DNA of 64,000 nt from Lactobacillales bacterium (GTDB taxonomy: Bacteria > Bacillota_I > Bacilli_A > RF39 > UBA660): the NCBI GenBank assembly GCA_015059545.1, contig SVAG01000001.1:231381-295380 (forward strand). Direction: 5' to 3'. The notes beneath the pieces are model-generated. The model made no database searches. It was not told the origin of the DNA and saw nothing but the letters and a program-made list of their open reading frames with translations. Both the position numbers and the translations under genes were made by a program. Within the stretch, counting starts at the first letter, position 1. Every line of letters begins with the position of its first letter. This document shows positions 49,525 to 57,701 of the stretch, piece after piece.

Positions 49525-50010
49525 ATGGAAAAGAAAATACCTAAAAAAAATTATATAATAGTTATTCTAATTTCAGTTTTTACAATATTATTAACATTTT
49601 TCTTAATGAATAAATATAATAGTAATAAAACTATTGAAAATATTACTTTTGTTTCAGAAATAAAAGAAAATGAATTAAATAATTATGTAACAGAAAGACA
49701 AGAAGTAATTATATATATGTCATCAAGTACTAATGAAAATATAAAAGATTTAGAAAGTGATTTAGAAAAATATACTAAAAAGAAAAATTTAAAAGATGAA
49801 TATGTATATTTAGATTTAAGTAAAGTTAATAGTAACTTCTATAATGAATTTTATATAAATTATTTAAATGAATCATATTCTGGTAAGTTTAAAATAGAAG
49901 AACCTACAATTGTTATAATAAGAAATGGTAAAGTAGAAAGTTATTTAAATAAAATTAATAATATTAATCAAATAAAATTGTTCTTTGAAAAAAATGGAGT
50001 TTTAGAATGA
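49525..50010 (+). CDS. Membrane-anchored thioredoxin-fold-like protein lacking the CxxC motif
   Basis: A 161-residue protein with one N-terminal membrane helix (about 10-29) and an extracytoplasmic domain. EVIIYMSSSTNENIKDLE aligns in pattern with the redox stretch of the lipoprotein at 48150 but has no cysteines, and EEPTIVIIRNGKV looks like the cis-proline strand. It may be a redox-dead paralogue that binds partners. RBS AGGAGG; its stop overlaps the trmL start by four bases. Confidence 0.65.
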   Translation: MEKKIPKKNYIIVILISVFTILLTFFLMNKYNSNKTIENITFVSEIKENELNNYVTERQEVIIYMSSSTNENIKDLESDLEKYTKKKNLKDEYVYLDLSKVNSNFYNEFYINYLNESYSGKFKIEEPTIVIIRNGKVESYLNKINNINQIKLFFEKNGVLE

Positions 50011-50513
50011 TAAATGTAGTATTATTTGAACCAGAAATACCAGGGAATACTGGAAATATAATGAGAACATGTGCTGGAACAGATGTAAAATTACATTTGA
50101 TAAAACCTTTAGGGTTTTCACTTGAAGATAAATATATCAAAAGAAGTGGTGTAAATTATATAGAACATTGTGATTACACAGTATATGAAAATTTTGAAGA
50201 TTTTAAAAGTAAAAATGAAGGTATTTATTACTATTTAACAAGATATGGTAAGAAACCTCATACTTCATTTGATTATAGCAATAAAGATGAAAAAATATAT
50301 TTAATATTTGGTAAAGAAAGCACAGGGATTCCAAAAGAAATCTTAAAAGATGATTTAGAACATTGCATGAGAATACCAATGAATAGTAATATTAGAGCAC
50401 TTAATTTATCGAATTCAGTTGCAATTATGATTTATGAAGTATTAAGACAAAGAGATTATTTGGAATTATTAAGAGAAGAACCATTTAAAGGTGCTGATTA
50501 TTTAGAAAAATAA
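50007..50513 (+). CDS. trmL: tRNA (cytidine/uridine-34-2'-O)-methyltransferase TrmL
   Basis: A 168-residue SPOUT methyltransferase. It shows VVLFEPEIPGNTGNIMRTC, IKPLGFSLEDKYIKRSGVNY, IFGKESTGIPKEIL and MRIPMNSNIRALNLSNSVAI, the trefoil-knot SAM site. It methylates the wobble ribose of tRNA-Leu isoacceptors; one of those, tRNA-Leu(CAA), is encoded at 3195. It overlaps the upstream gene by four bases (ATGA). Confidence 0.95.
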   Translation: MINVVLFEPEIPGNTGNIMRTCAGTDVKLHLIKPLGFSLEDKYIKRSGVNYIEHCDYTVYENFEDFKSKNEGIYYYLTRYGKKPHTSFDYSNKDEKIYLIFGKESTGIPKEILKDDLEHCMRIPMNSNIRALNLSNSVAIMIYEVLRQRDYLELLREEPFKGADYLEK

Positions 50514-50514
50514 C

Positions 50515-50544
50515 TTGTAAAAAAACATGATAAGTGATATCATG
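50515..50544 (+). promoter_or_regulatory. Promoter with palindrome over the -10 box
   Basis: TTGTAA (50515-50520), 17-base spacer, TATCAT (50538-50543). CATGATA (50526-50532) and TATCATG (50538-50544) form a 7+7 palindrome across the promoter, suggesting an operator. Confidence 0.35.
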
Positions 50545-50566
50545 ATATAAAGAATAAGGAGGACTT

Positions 50567-51031
50567 ATGGAAAGTGTATTAGAATTTGTTAGAGTTAACT
50601 ATGTGTGGCTTTTAATTATTGCAGTAATTATCCTATTTGCAATAGTAGGTTATATTGCTGAAAAACAAGGATTTACTGGTATTAATGGTAATAAAGAAAA
50701 AAAGAAAAAAGAATTAAAAAAAGAAAAAAAAGTAGTTGAAGAAATATCAAATGAAAATATTTCTAACGAAGAAATAGTAACAGCACAAGAAGTAGATTTA
50801 AATGATGCTGTTGCTGAAGAAGAATTAGAAGAAATAACAGAAACTATTGATGCAGAAAATGAAAGTTTAGAACCAATAGAAGAAATTCTAGATAGAAAAG
50901 AAGATTTAAATATTGATGAAGATTTTAATCAAGTTTTAGAAGATGTTGAAGAAACATCGAGTGAAGCAAAAATAGAAATACCTGAAGATGAAACAATTGA
51001 AATAGAAGAAGAAGATATTTGGAAATTTTAA
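50567..51031 (+). CDS. Membrane-anchored acidic protein of unknown function
   Basis: A 154-residue protein with one N-terminal membrane segment (about 13-32), a lysine-rich stretch (44-57) and a long, very acidic, low-complexity tail ending EEEDIWKF. Charge order suggests the tail is cytosolic. It is likely disordered and could recruit partners to the membrane. No known domain was recognised. RBS AAGGAGG; followed by a strong terminator. Confidence 0.65.
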   Translation: MESVLEFVRVNYVWLLIIAVIILFAIVGYIAEKQGFTGINGNKEKKKKELKKEKKVVEEISNENISNEEIVTAQEVDLNDAVAEEELEEITETIDAENESLEPIEEILDRKEDLNIDEDFNQVLEDVEETSSEAKIEIPEDETIEIEEEDIWKF

Positions 51032-51055
51032 TACCCTTGATGGGTATTTTTTTTT
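51030..51055 (+). terminator. Terminator after acidic protein gene
   Basis: ATACCC (51031-51036), loop TTGAT, GGGTAT (51042-51047), T run. Confidence 0.88.
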
Positions 51056-51118
51056 AAAAACTATTTTAATTCATTCGGTAATGTGATATAATCAGTAAGT
51101 AGAATAAAGGAGGTAAAT

Positions 51119-51946
51119 ATGACATTCGATAGTATAACAAGCCTTATAACAAAGATAATAGATGTATTGTTAGTATGGGGTGCATTTTATTACATATTAA
51201 AAAACTTAAGAAAAAACGTAAAAATGGTATTATTATTTAAAGGAATACTTATAATAGTAGCATTAAAAATAATAAGTGATTTATTAAATTTAGTAACAAT
51301 AGGATATATTCTTGATTATATAATTACGTGGGGACCACTTGCTTTAATAGTTATATTCCAACCAGAAATTAGAAATGTCTTAGAATACTTAGGAAGAAGT
51401 CAATTGCTTGGAAGACATAAAGTTTTAACAGTTGATGAAAGAGAAAAAGTAGTATATGAAATAACTAATGCAATGGAATATTTGAAAAAAGCCAGAATTG
51501 GTGCTTTAATGGTAATTGAAAGAGATAATAGTTTAACTGATTATATAGAAAAATCAAAAAAAATATATGCAGACATTTCATCAGATTTATTAATTTCTAT
51601 CTTTTTCCCAAACAACCCATTACATGATGGTGGAGTTATAATTCAAGGAGATAAAATAACAAGTGCAGGAGCAGTTTTTCCAACAAGTGAAAATATGAAA
51701 ATTAGTAAAAGACTTGGAACTCGTCATAGAGCAGCACTTGGAATTTCAGAAATAGGGGATTCAATTGCATTAATAGTTTCAGAAGAAACAGGAAGATTAT
51801 CAATCGCAATGAATGGAGAACTTAATTATAATTTAACAACAGATGAAATTAAACTTATTTTATTAGAAGAATTAAGACCAAAAAGATCAATTTTAATGGA
51901 AGATGAGGAAGAAGGTGAAGATGATGAAATTATTCAAAATGATTAA
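51119..51946 (+). CDS. cdaA: Diadenylate cyclase CdaA
   Basis: A 275-residue CdaA. Three N-terminal membrane helices (about 12-80) precede a DAC domain with ALIVIFQPEIRNVLEYLGR, HDGGVIIQGD (DGA motif region) and GTRHRAALGISE (RHR motif). It makes c-di-AMP from two ATP to control potassium, osmotic balance and wall synthesis. It overlaps the start of cdaR, its usual regulator. In many Firmicutes glmM follows; here gpsB follows instead. Confidence 0.96.
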   Translation: MTFDSITSLITKIIDVLLVWGAFYYILKNLRKNVKMVLLFKGILIIVALKIISDLLNLVTIGYILDYIITWGPLALIVIFQPEIRNVLEYLGRSQLLGRHKVLTVDEREKVVYEITNAMEYLKKARIGALMVIERDNSLTDYIEKSKKIYADISSDLLISIFFPNNPLHDGGVIIQGDKITSAGAVFPTSENMKISKRLGTRHRAALGISEIGDSIALIVSEETGRLSIAMNGELNYNLTTDEIKLILLEELRPKRSILMEDEEEGEDDEIIQND

Positions 51947-53276
51947 ATCATTCTTTCTTAGTATATGGAAAGTAATTGATAAATTAATTGTTTTTCCTAT
52001 AACAAAGTTAATTTATAAGATTACATCAAAATTTTCAAGTTCAAGTAAGAAATTTGAAAACTGGTTATCAAATACAAATACATTATTATTTGTTTCATTA
52101 TTCTTGGCTATTGTAACATTTATAATAATAGATCAAAAAATAATTATATTTAATGATAGTACAGCTGAGGTATTGAAAAATCAACCAGTTAAAACTATAT
52201 ATAATGAAGAAGCATATGTAGTAGAAGGACTTCCAGAAACAGTTGATGTTACTTTAATAGGAAGTAAAACAGATCTTTATATAGCAAAACAATCATCATC
52301 ACATGAAGTTGCAGTAGATTTAAGTGGTTTAAAACCAGGGACACATAAAGTAAATATAAATTATAATCAAAATGTAGGAAATATTGATTATATGGTTAAT
52401 CCATCAACTGTAACAGTCATAATTTATCAAAAAGTTTCAAAAACAGTTACACTTGATGTAGATTTAATTAATCAAGATAAATTGGATCAAAAACTTACAA
52501 TTGATGATATAAATTATGAAAGTGATAAAGTTGTTATAAAAGGAGCAGAACATCAATTAAATGAAGTTTCATCAGTAAAAGCAATTTTAGATATTAATAA
52601 TATTCCAGAACAAAAAAGTGGAGATGTAACATTAAAAGATGTTCCATTAAAAGCATATAATTCTGAAGGAGAAGTAGTAGATGTTGAAATAGTACCATCT
52701 AAAATTAATGTAGATTTAAAAATATCATCTCCAAGTAAAGAAGTACCAATTAAAATAATTCCACAAGGAGAAGTAAGTTTTGGTAAAGCAATAAGTTCAA
52801 TTAGTCAAAGTGAAACTAAAGTAACAATATATGGTGATGAAGAAGAATTAGAAGATGTAACATATATTCCAGTTAATATTGATGTACAAGACTTAAAAGA
52901 AAATAAAGAATATAAGTTAGAACTTAAAAAACCAGTTGGAGCACGTTCTTTATCTGTAAATAATATTACAGTAAAAATTACATTAGATTCAGTTACAAAT
53001 AAAGATTTTGAAAATATTGATATTGAATCAAGAAATTTAGCAGAAGGACTTGTAGTACAAGGTGTAGATGAAAGTTCTACTAAAGTTACTGTTACAGTAA
53101 AAGGTGTAGCTGAAGTTATAAATAATGTAACAGCATCTGATATAAGTGCTTATATAGATTTAAGTGGATATACTGCTGGAGAATATGAAGTTCCAGTAAA
53201 TGTTGAAGGAATAGAAGTAAAAGCTCAATATATATCTAAAACTAAGAAAGTTAGAATAAAAATAGTAAAAGAATAA
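51924..53276 (+). CDS. cdaR: CdaR, YbbR-domain regulator of CdaA
   Basis: A 450-residue protein with one N-terminal membrane helix (about 48-70) followed by four YbbR repeats outside the membrane, visible from recurring phrases such as VTVIIYQKVSKTVTLDVDL, INVDLKI and VTVTVKGVAEVINNV. CdaR binds CdaA and modulates its activity. ATG 51924 follows AAGGTGA at the spacing usual in this DNA; other in-frame starts at 51903 and 51921 exist. It overlaps cdaA by 23 bases. Confidence 0.93.
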   Translation: MKLFKMIKSFFLSIWKVIDKLIVFPITKLIYKITSKFSSSSKKFENWLSNTNTLLFVSLFLAIVTFIIIDQKIIIFNDSTAEVLKNQPVKTIYNEEAYVVEGLPETVDVTLIGSKTDLYIAKQSSSHEVAVDLSGLKPGTHKVNINYNQNVGNIDYMVNPSTVTVIIYQKVSKTVTLDVDLINQDKLDQKLTIDDINYESDKVVIKGAEHQLNEVSSVKAILDINNIPEQKSGDVTLKDVPLKAYNSEGEVVDVEIVPSKINVDLKISSPSKEVPIKIIPQGEVSFGKAISSISQSETKVTIYGDEEELEDVTYIPVNIDVQDLKENKEYKLELKKPVGARSLSVNNITVKITLDSVTNKDFENIDIESRNLAEGLVVQGVDESSTKVTVTVKGVAEVINNVTASDISAYIDLSGYTAGEYEVPVNVEGIEVKAQYISKTKKVRIKIVKE

Positions 53277-53302
53277 AGACTAAAGTTGACTTTAGTCTTT
53301 TT
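53275..53302 (+). terminator. Terminator after cdaR
   Basis: AAAGACTAAAG (53275-53285), loop TTGA, CTTTAGTCTTT (53290-53300), T run. Confidence 0.88.
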
Positions 53303-53312
53303 GTGTAACTAA

Positions 53313-53341
53313 TTGACAAATAATGTTTTTTCTTATAAAAT
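53313..53341 (+). promoter_or_regulatory. Promoter of gpsB(-rnpB)
   Basis: TTGACA (53313-53318), 17-base spacer, TAAAAT (53336-53341). Confidence 0.6.
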
Positions 53342-53367
53342 ATTAATAGGATTGAGAGGTGGGAAAA

Positions 53368-53691
53368 GTGTACCAAGAAAGGATACTTTTAACTGGCAAA
53401 GATATTTTAGAAAAAGAATTCAAAATAGATACTAGAGGTTATAGACCACAAGAAGTAGACAAATATTTAGATGTTGTAATAAGAGATTATGAAGAATTTG
53501 TTTCAATCATAAAAGAACTTGAAAATGATAAAAAAGAACTATTAGATGATAATATTCGTTTAAAACAAGAAATCAGAACATTAAAAACAAAATTAGAAGT
53601 TATTAAAGAAGGATCTAATAATGATGTTAGTAATGTTGATTTACTTAGAAGATTATCAAACTTAGAAAAAATTATATATGGTGAAGATTAA
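53368..53691 (+). CDS. gpsB: Cell-division and wall-growth coordinator GpsB
   Basis: A 107-residue DivIVA-domain protein. The membrane-binding N-terminal part has LTGKDILEKEFKIDTRGYRPQEVDKYLD, followed by a coiled coil (about 38-80) and a short C-terminal helix (DVSNVDLLRRLSNLEKIIYG). GpsB docks class A PBPs and links elongation with division. GTG 53368 is the likely start, spaced correctly from GAGAGGTGG; another GTG at 53359 lies within that site. Its stop codon overlaps the 5' end of rnpB, keeping the gpsB-rnpB order of Bacillus. Confidence 0.92.
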   Translation: MYQERILLTGKDILEKEFKIDTRGYRPQEVDKYLDVVIRDYEEFVSIIKELENDKKELLDDNIRLKQEIRTLKTKLEVIKEGSNNDVSNVDLLRRLSNLEKIIYGED

Positions 53692-54050
53692 TATTTTGAC
53701 AAACGCTGCATTTTTATAATGTAGAGGAAAGTCCATGCTCGCATAGTCTGTGATGACTATAGTGTTCGTGCATAGGGAAAAAATAACCTATGGTAAGGAA
53801 ACTTAACGGCTTTGAAATAACCTAAGTCTTAGATATGGTTAAAGTAGATATAAAAGTGCCATAGTGACGAATAATCTGGAAACAGAGGAAATGGAACGCG
53901 GTAAACCCCACGAGCGAGAAACCCAAATTTTGGTAGGGGAGCCTATTAAAAGAGAACAAAGAATCTTTTAAGGGACCTGGTAACAGGTAGATAAATGTTT
54001 GTCGCCTAGAGATAGGAACAGAACATGGCTTATAAAATATTAATTTTTTT
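53688..54050 (+). ncRNA. rnpB: RNase P RNA, type B
   Basis: The catalytic RNA that removes 5' leaders from tRNA precursors. Conserved blocks are present: GAGGAAAGTCCATGCTCGCA near 53727, AAAGTGCCATAGTGACGA near 53852, GGAACGCGGTAAACCCC with CGAGCGAGAAACCCAAATTT, and ACAGAACATGGCTTA at the 3' end. P1 pairs TTAATATTTT (53688-53697) with AAAATATTAA (54034-54043), and P2 pairs GACAAAC with GTTTGTC. The order of domains follows the Bacillus (B) type. P1 is followed by T7-8, so it doubles as the terminator. The ends are estimated from P1. Confidence 0.96.
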
Positions 54051-54071
54051 TATCTAGAAAGTAGGTGTTTT

Positions 54072-54554
54072 GTGAAAGAAATTGGTGAAGCTTTAAAAGA
54101 AGCGAGAGAAAGTATTGGTATTAGCATAGAAGAAGCAGCCAATGACTTAAAACTAAAACCTTCACAAATAGAAGATATAGAAGCAGGAAATAAAGATGCA
54201 TTTCAAGATGTTTTCTATCTTAAATATTTTATACGTGATTATTCAAAATATTTAGGATTAGATTATGAAGATATGATAGACGAATTTAATGAATTTTTAT
54301 TTGATTATACTTCAAAATTATCATTAGATGATATTAAAAAAGCAAAAAAACAAGTAGAAAATAAAGAAAAAAAAGAAGAAAAAAAGATAGTATCACCATA
54401 TACATATGAGAGAAAAAGTAGAGCAAAAATTTCTCCAATTGTTCTGTATATATTGTTAGTCTTAATTATAATAACATGTTGTTATTTTGTTATAGATAAA
54501 ATTAATAGTAATGATACTACAAATGAAACTAAGACAGAAAATGTTATAAAATAG
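54072..54554 (+). CDS. rodZ: RodZ-like helix-turn-helix membrane protein
   Basis: A 160-residue protein with an N-terminal RodZ-type HTH (IGEALKEARESIGISIEEAANDLKLKPSQIEDIEAGN, about 3-40; then FYLKYFIRDYSKYLGLD), a lysine/glutamate-rich linker and one membrane helix (about 120-140). It links MreB filaments to the membrane in rod-shaped cells. The extracytoplasmic part is only about 20 residues, shorter than in Bacillus. GTG 54072 follows TAGGTG. It lies next to pgsA, as in Bacillus. Confidence 0.88.
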   Translation: MKEIGEALKEARESIGISIEEAANDLKLKPSQIEDIEAGNKDAFQDVFYLKYFIRDYSKYLGLDYEDMIDEFNEFLFDYTSKLSLDDIKKAKKQVENKEKKEEKKIVSPYTYERKSRAKISPIVLYILLVLIIITCCYFVIDKINSNDTTNETKTENVIK

Positions 54555-54564
54555 GAGGCTTTAT

Positions 54565-55182
54565 ATGAATTTACCTAATAAAATAACAATGAGTAGAATT
54601 GTTCTTACAATATTTATAATAGTACTACTTTTATTTCCATTTGATGCAGCTGGTATAAATATGCCAAAGCTGTTTGTAAATGAATCATTAGTAGTAGACA
54701 TTACATATGTAATAGCAGGTGTATTATTTATAATTGCATCATTAACAGACTTTGTAGATGGTTATATTGCTAGAAAATATAATCTTGTTACAGATTTTGG
54801 TAAAATGATAGATGCTATAGCTGATAAAATATTAGTAAATCCAATTTTAATTATTTTAGCAGCTAAAGGATTTGTTTCACCATTAATACCAGTTATAATA
54901 GTATGTAGAGATAGCATTGTAAATTCAATTAAAATGATAGCAGGAAGTAAAGGAAATGTAGTAGCTGCTATAAAACTAGGAAAATTAAAAACAGCATGTT
55001 TAATGACAGGTATCGTTTTAACACTATTCTATAATTTACCGTTTGAACTATTAAATTTAAAAGTTTCAGATGCGTTACTTATAGTAGCATGTGTTTTATC
55101 AATAATATCAGGAATTGAATATTATAATATGAACAAAAAATTTATCTTTGATGAAAAAACAGAAAAGATAGAAGTAGAATAA
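54565..55182 (+). CDS. pgsA: CDP-diacylglycerol-glycerol-3-phosphate 3-phosphatidyltransferase
   Basis: A 205-residue CDP-alcohol phosphatidyltransferase. The motif DG-x2-AR-x8-G-x3-D-x3-D is complete: DGYIARKYNLVTDFGKMIDAIAD. About five membrane helices are visible. It makes phosphatidylglycerol phosphate, precursor of PG and cardiolipin. It is 10 bases after rodZ with AGGAGG, so same operon, and is followed by a terminator before recA. The order rodZ-pgsA-recA is close to that of Bacillus, without cinA. Confidence 0.94.
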   Translation: MNLPNKITMSRIVLTIFIIVLLLFPFDAAGINMPKLFVNESLVVDITYVIAGVLFIIASLTDFVDGYIARKYNLVTDFGKMIDAIADKILVNPILIILAAKGFVSPLIPVIIVCRDSIVNSIKMIAGSKGNVVAAIKLGKLKTACLMTGIVLTLFYNLPFELLNLKVSDALLIVACVLSIISGIEYYNMNKKFIFDEKTEKIEVE

Positions 55183-55191
55183 ATGAATTAC

Positions 55192-55228
55192 AAAAAGTTC
55201 TAATTTGAATAGAACTTTTTATTTTTTT
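55192..55228 (+). terminator. Terminator after pgsA
   Basis: AAAAAGTTCTA (55192-55202), 7-base loop, TAGAACTTTTT (55210-55220), T-rich tail. Confidence 0.88.
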
Positions 55229-55254
55229 GTAAAAAATTGGCAATAGAAAAATAA

Positions 55255-55267
55255 AAACAAATGTTCG
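55255..55267 (+). promoter_or_regulatory. LexA-box-like sequence upstream of recA
   Basis: AAACAAATGTTCG matches the Gram-positive SOS box CGAACnnnnGTTCG on its right half and at AAC of the left half. It lies ten bases before the recA -35 box. The left arm is imperfect. Confidence 0.35.
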
Positions 55268-55276
55268 TAAAAAGTA

Positions 55277-55305
55277 TTGACAATGATTTTTTTCTATTAT
55301 ATAAT
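55277..55305 (+). promoter_or_regulatory. recA promoter
   Basis: Perfect TTGACA (55277-55282), 17-base spacer, perfect TATAAT (55300-55305). Confidence 0.85.
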
Positions 55306-55335
55306 TAAGATGTACTTAATAGAGGAGGAAACAAA

Positions 55336-56358
55336 ATGGCAAAAACAACTGATAAAACTTTAGATCAAGTTTTAGCTGATATAGAAAAACAATTTGGAAA
55401 AGGTTCAGTAATGAAATTAGGAGATCGTGAACATAAAAATATAGATGTAGTTCCTAGTGGATCAATTTCATTAGATATAGCACTTGGTATAGGTGGATAT
55501 CCAAAAGGAAGAATAATAGAAATATATGGACCTGAATCAAGTGGTAAAACAACATTTGCATTACATGCAATAGCAGAAGCTCAAAAACAAGGAGGAAGAG
55601 TAGCATTCATCGACGCAGAACATGCCCTAGATCCTACATATGCTGCTAAAATAGGAGTTAATACAGATGATTTGTTATTATCTCAACCAGATAATGGAGA
55701 ACAAGCTTTAGAAATATGTGAAGCATTAGTTAGAAGTGGAGCAATTAGTGTAATTGTAATCGATTCAGTTGCAGCATTAGTTCCACAAGCAGAAATTGAA
55801 GGCGAAATGGGAGATTCTCATGTTGGACTTCAAGCAAGACTAATGAGTCAAGCTTTAAGAAAATTATCACCAGTAATTAATAAAACAAATACAGTATGTA
55901 TCTTTATAAATCAATTAAGAGAAAAAGTAGGGGTTATGTTTGGTAACCCAGAAGTTACTCCAGGTGGTAGAGCACTTAAATTCTATTCATCAGTAAGACT
56001 TGAAATTAGAAGAAGTGAACAAATTAAAGAAGGTGCTGATGTAATAGGAAATAAAACTAATATTAAAGTAGTTAAAAATAAAATGGCGCCACCTTTTAAA
56101 AGCTGTAGTGTAGATATTATGTATGGTGAAGGAGTATCTAAAACAGGTGAATTAGTTGATATGGCAGCAGAAGCTGGTATTATTGAAAAATCTGGTGCTT
56201 GGTATTCATATAATGGTGAAAAATTAGGACAAGGTAGAGAAAATGTAAAAGAATTATTTAAAACTAATGAAAAATTAAAAAATGAAATAGATAAAAAAGT
56301 TAGAGAATATTATGATATGTCATCAGATTCTAAAAAAGTAGAAGAAGTTATTGATTAA
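55336..56358 (+). CDS. recA: Recombinase RecA
   Basis: A 340-residue RecA. Motifs include Walker [47 protein letters not shown] and [28 protein letters not shown]. It pairs homologous DNA, repairs breaks and triggers LexA self-cleavage. The promoter is consensus and a LexA-like box lies just upstream. CGT is used near the start, in line with good expression. RBS GAGGAGG precedes ATG 55336. Confidence 0.98.
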   Translation: MAKTTDKTLDQVLADIEKQFGKGSVMKLGDREHKNIDVVPSGSISLDIALGIGGYPKGRIIEIYGPESSGKTTFALHAIAEAQKQGGRVAFIDAEHALDPTYAAKIGVNTDDLLLSQPDNGEQALEICEALVRSGAISVIVIDSVAALVPQAEIEGEMGDSHVGLQARLMSQALRKLSPVINKTNTVCIFINQLREKVGVMFGNPEVTPGGRALKFYSSVRLEIRRSEQIKEGADVIGNKTNIKVVKNKMAPPFKSCSVDIMYGEGVSKTGELVDMAAEAGIIEKSGAWYSYNGEKLGQGRENVKELFKTNEKLKNEIDKKVREYYDMSSDSKKVEEVID

Positions 56359-56370
56359 CTTCTTTTTTTC
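56342..56370 (+). terminator. Terminator after recA
   Basis: AAGAAGTTA (56342-56350), loop TTGAT, TAACTTCTT (56356-56364), T run; overlaps the stop. Confidence 0.82.
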
Positions 56371-56374
56371 ATAT

Positions 56375-56408
56375 TTCGACAAAATTCGACAAAAAAATTT
56401 TGTATAAT
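56375..56408 (+). promoter_or_regulatory. Two tandem Spo0A boxes and -10 box of histidine kinase gene
   Basis: TTCGACA at 56375-56381 and again at 56385-56391, ten bases (one helical turn) apart, followed by TATAAT (56403-56408). No -35 hexamer at proper spacing is present, which suits a promoter activated by phosphorylated Spo0A. Confidence 0.6.
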
Positions 56409-56423
56409 TATGTCGGTGATTAA

Positions 56424-57656
56424 ATGAATTTATTTGAAAATATATTATTAAATGTTATATTAATACTATTCCCATTATTAATTTGTATTTTATATGAAGC
56501 ATATAATAAAATATATGATTTTAAGAAAAGTGATTTATGCCTAGATTTTGCCATTATATCAGCTTTTTATTTAGTAATGACATTTAAATCTAGTGATTAT
56601 ACTTTTCCGTATTTACTTATGAATGTACCACTTATTATTGCATATTTAAAAAATAGAAAGAAATGTATATTAATACTATCTGTTGTATGTATGATTATTT
56701 TATCTAAAGTATATGAATCAATGTTAATATATATTATTCTAGAATATGTATTATATTTTGTAATATATATAGTATTTAAAAATTATAAGATGCTGTTACT
56801 AAATTTATTTTTAATTTTAAAAATTATTTTTTATTTTATATGTGAAGCAATAACAAAATCATATTTAGAAGATATTAAATATTTAGGTAATGCTATTATG
56901 ATTATAATACCATTTATATTAGTAACATACATAGTATATTTTATGCTAAGAAAATCGGCTGAGATAATTAGATTTCAAAAGGATTTAAAAAATTTAGAAG
57001 AAGAAAAAGAACTTAGATTATCTTTATTCAAAATAACTCATGAAATAAAAAATCCAATTACAGTTTGTAAAGGGTATTTAGATATGTTCAATTATGAAAA
57101 TCCTAAAAAAAGTAAAAAATATGTTGAAATAATGAAAAATGAGATTAAAAGAGTATTAGTATTACTAGAAGATTTCTTATCAATTAATAAAATAAAAATA
57201 GAAAAAGATATAATAGATATTAATTTATTATTAGAAGAAGTAACAAATAATTTTATACCTTTATTAAAAGACAAAAATATAGATGGTGTATTTAATATAA
57301 GTAAGGATGAATTATTTATAGAAGCTGATTATAATAGATTAAATCAAGTACTTATAAATCTAATAAAGAATAGTATAGAATCAATCGGTAGTAATGGTCT
57401 AATTAAAATAAATTTAAATAAAACAAAAAATAGTTTAGAAATAAAAATAGAAGATAATGGTATAGGGATGGATAAAGATGAATTAAAAAGAATATCAGAA
57501 CCATTTTTTACTACAAAAGAAAATGGTACAGGGTTAGGGGTGTTTTTATCTAAACAAATCGTAGAAGCACATAATGGTACAATAAAATATACATCTAAAA
57601 AATATGTAGGAACAAAAACTACAATAAAACTTCCATATAAAGAAATTAAGTTTTAA
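56424..57656 (+). CDS. Membrane histidine kinase, probable sporulation kinase (KinB-like)
   Basis: The 410-residue product has an N-terminal membrane domain with six or more helices (about 6-175), then HisKA with the phospho-acceptor H206 in KITHEIKNPIT and a HATPase domain with NLIKNSIES (N box), EDNGIGM (G1), FFTTKENGTGLGVFLS (F and G2). HEIKNPIT and the polytopic sensor without PAS resemble KinB of Bacillus, which feeds the phosphorelay to Spo0A. No response regulator gene is adjacent, as for Kin proteins. Tandem Spo0A boxes in its promoter suggest positive feedback. Confidence 0.88.
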   Translation: MNLFENILLNVILILFPLLICILYEAYNKIYDFKKSDLCLDFAIISAFYLVMTFKSSDYTFPYLLMNVPLIIAYLKNRKKCILILSVVCMIILSKVYESMLIYIILEYVLYFVIYIVFKNYKMLLLNLFLILKIIFYFICEAITKSYLEDIKYLGNAIMIIIPFILVTYIVYFMLRKSAEIIRFQKDLKNLEEEKELRLSLFKITHEIKNPITVCKGYLDMFNYENPKKSKKYVEIMKNEIKRVLVLLEDFLSINKIKIEKDIIDINLLLEEVTNNFIPLLKDKNIDGVFNISKDELFIEADYNRLNQVLINLIKNSIESIGSNGLIKINLNKTKNSLEIKIEDNGIGMDKDELKRISEPFFTTKENGTGLGVFLSKQIVEAHNGTIKYTSKKYVGTKTTIKLPYKEIKF

Positions 57657-57679
57657 AGATATTATAAATATCTTTTTTT
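57655..57679 (+). terminator. Terminator after histidine kinase gene
   Basis: AAAGATAT (57655-57662), loop TATAA, ATATCTTT (57668-57675), T run. Confidence 0.75.
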
Positions 57680-57701
57680 CATATAATTTATTGGTGATAA
57701 T

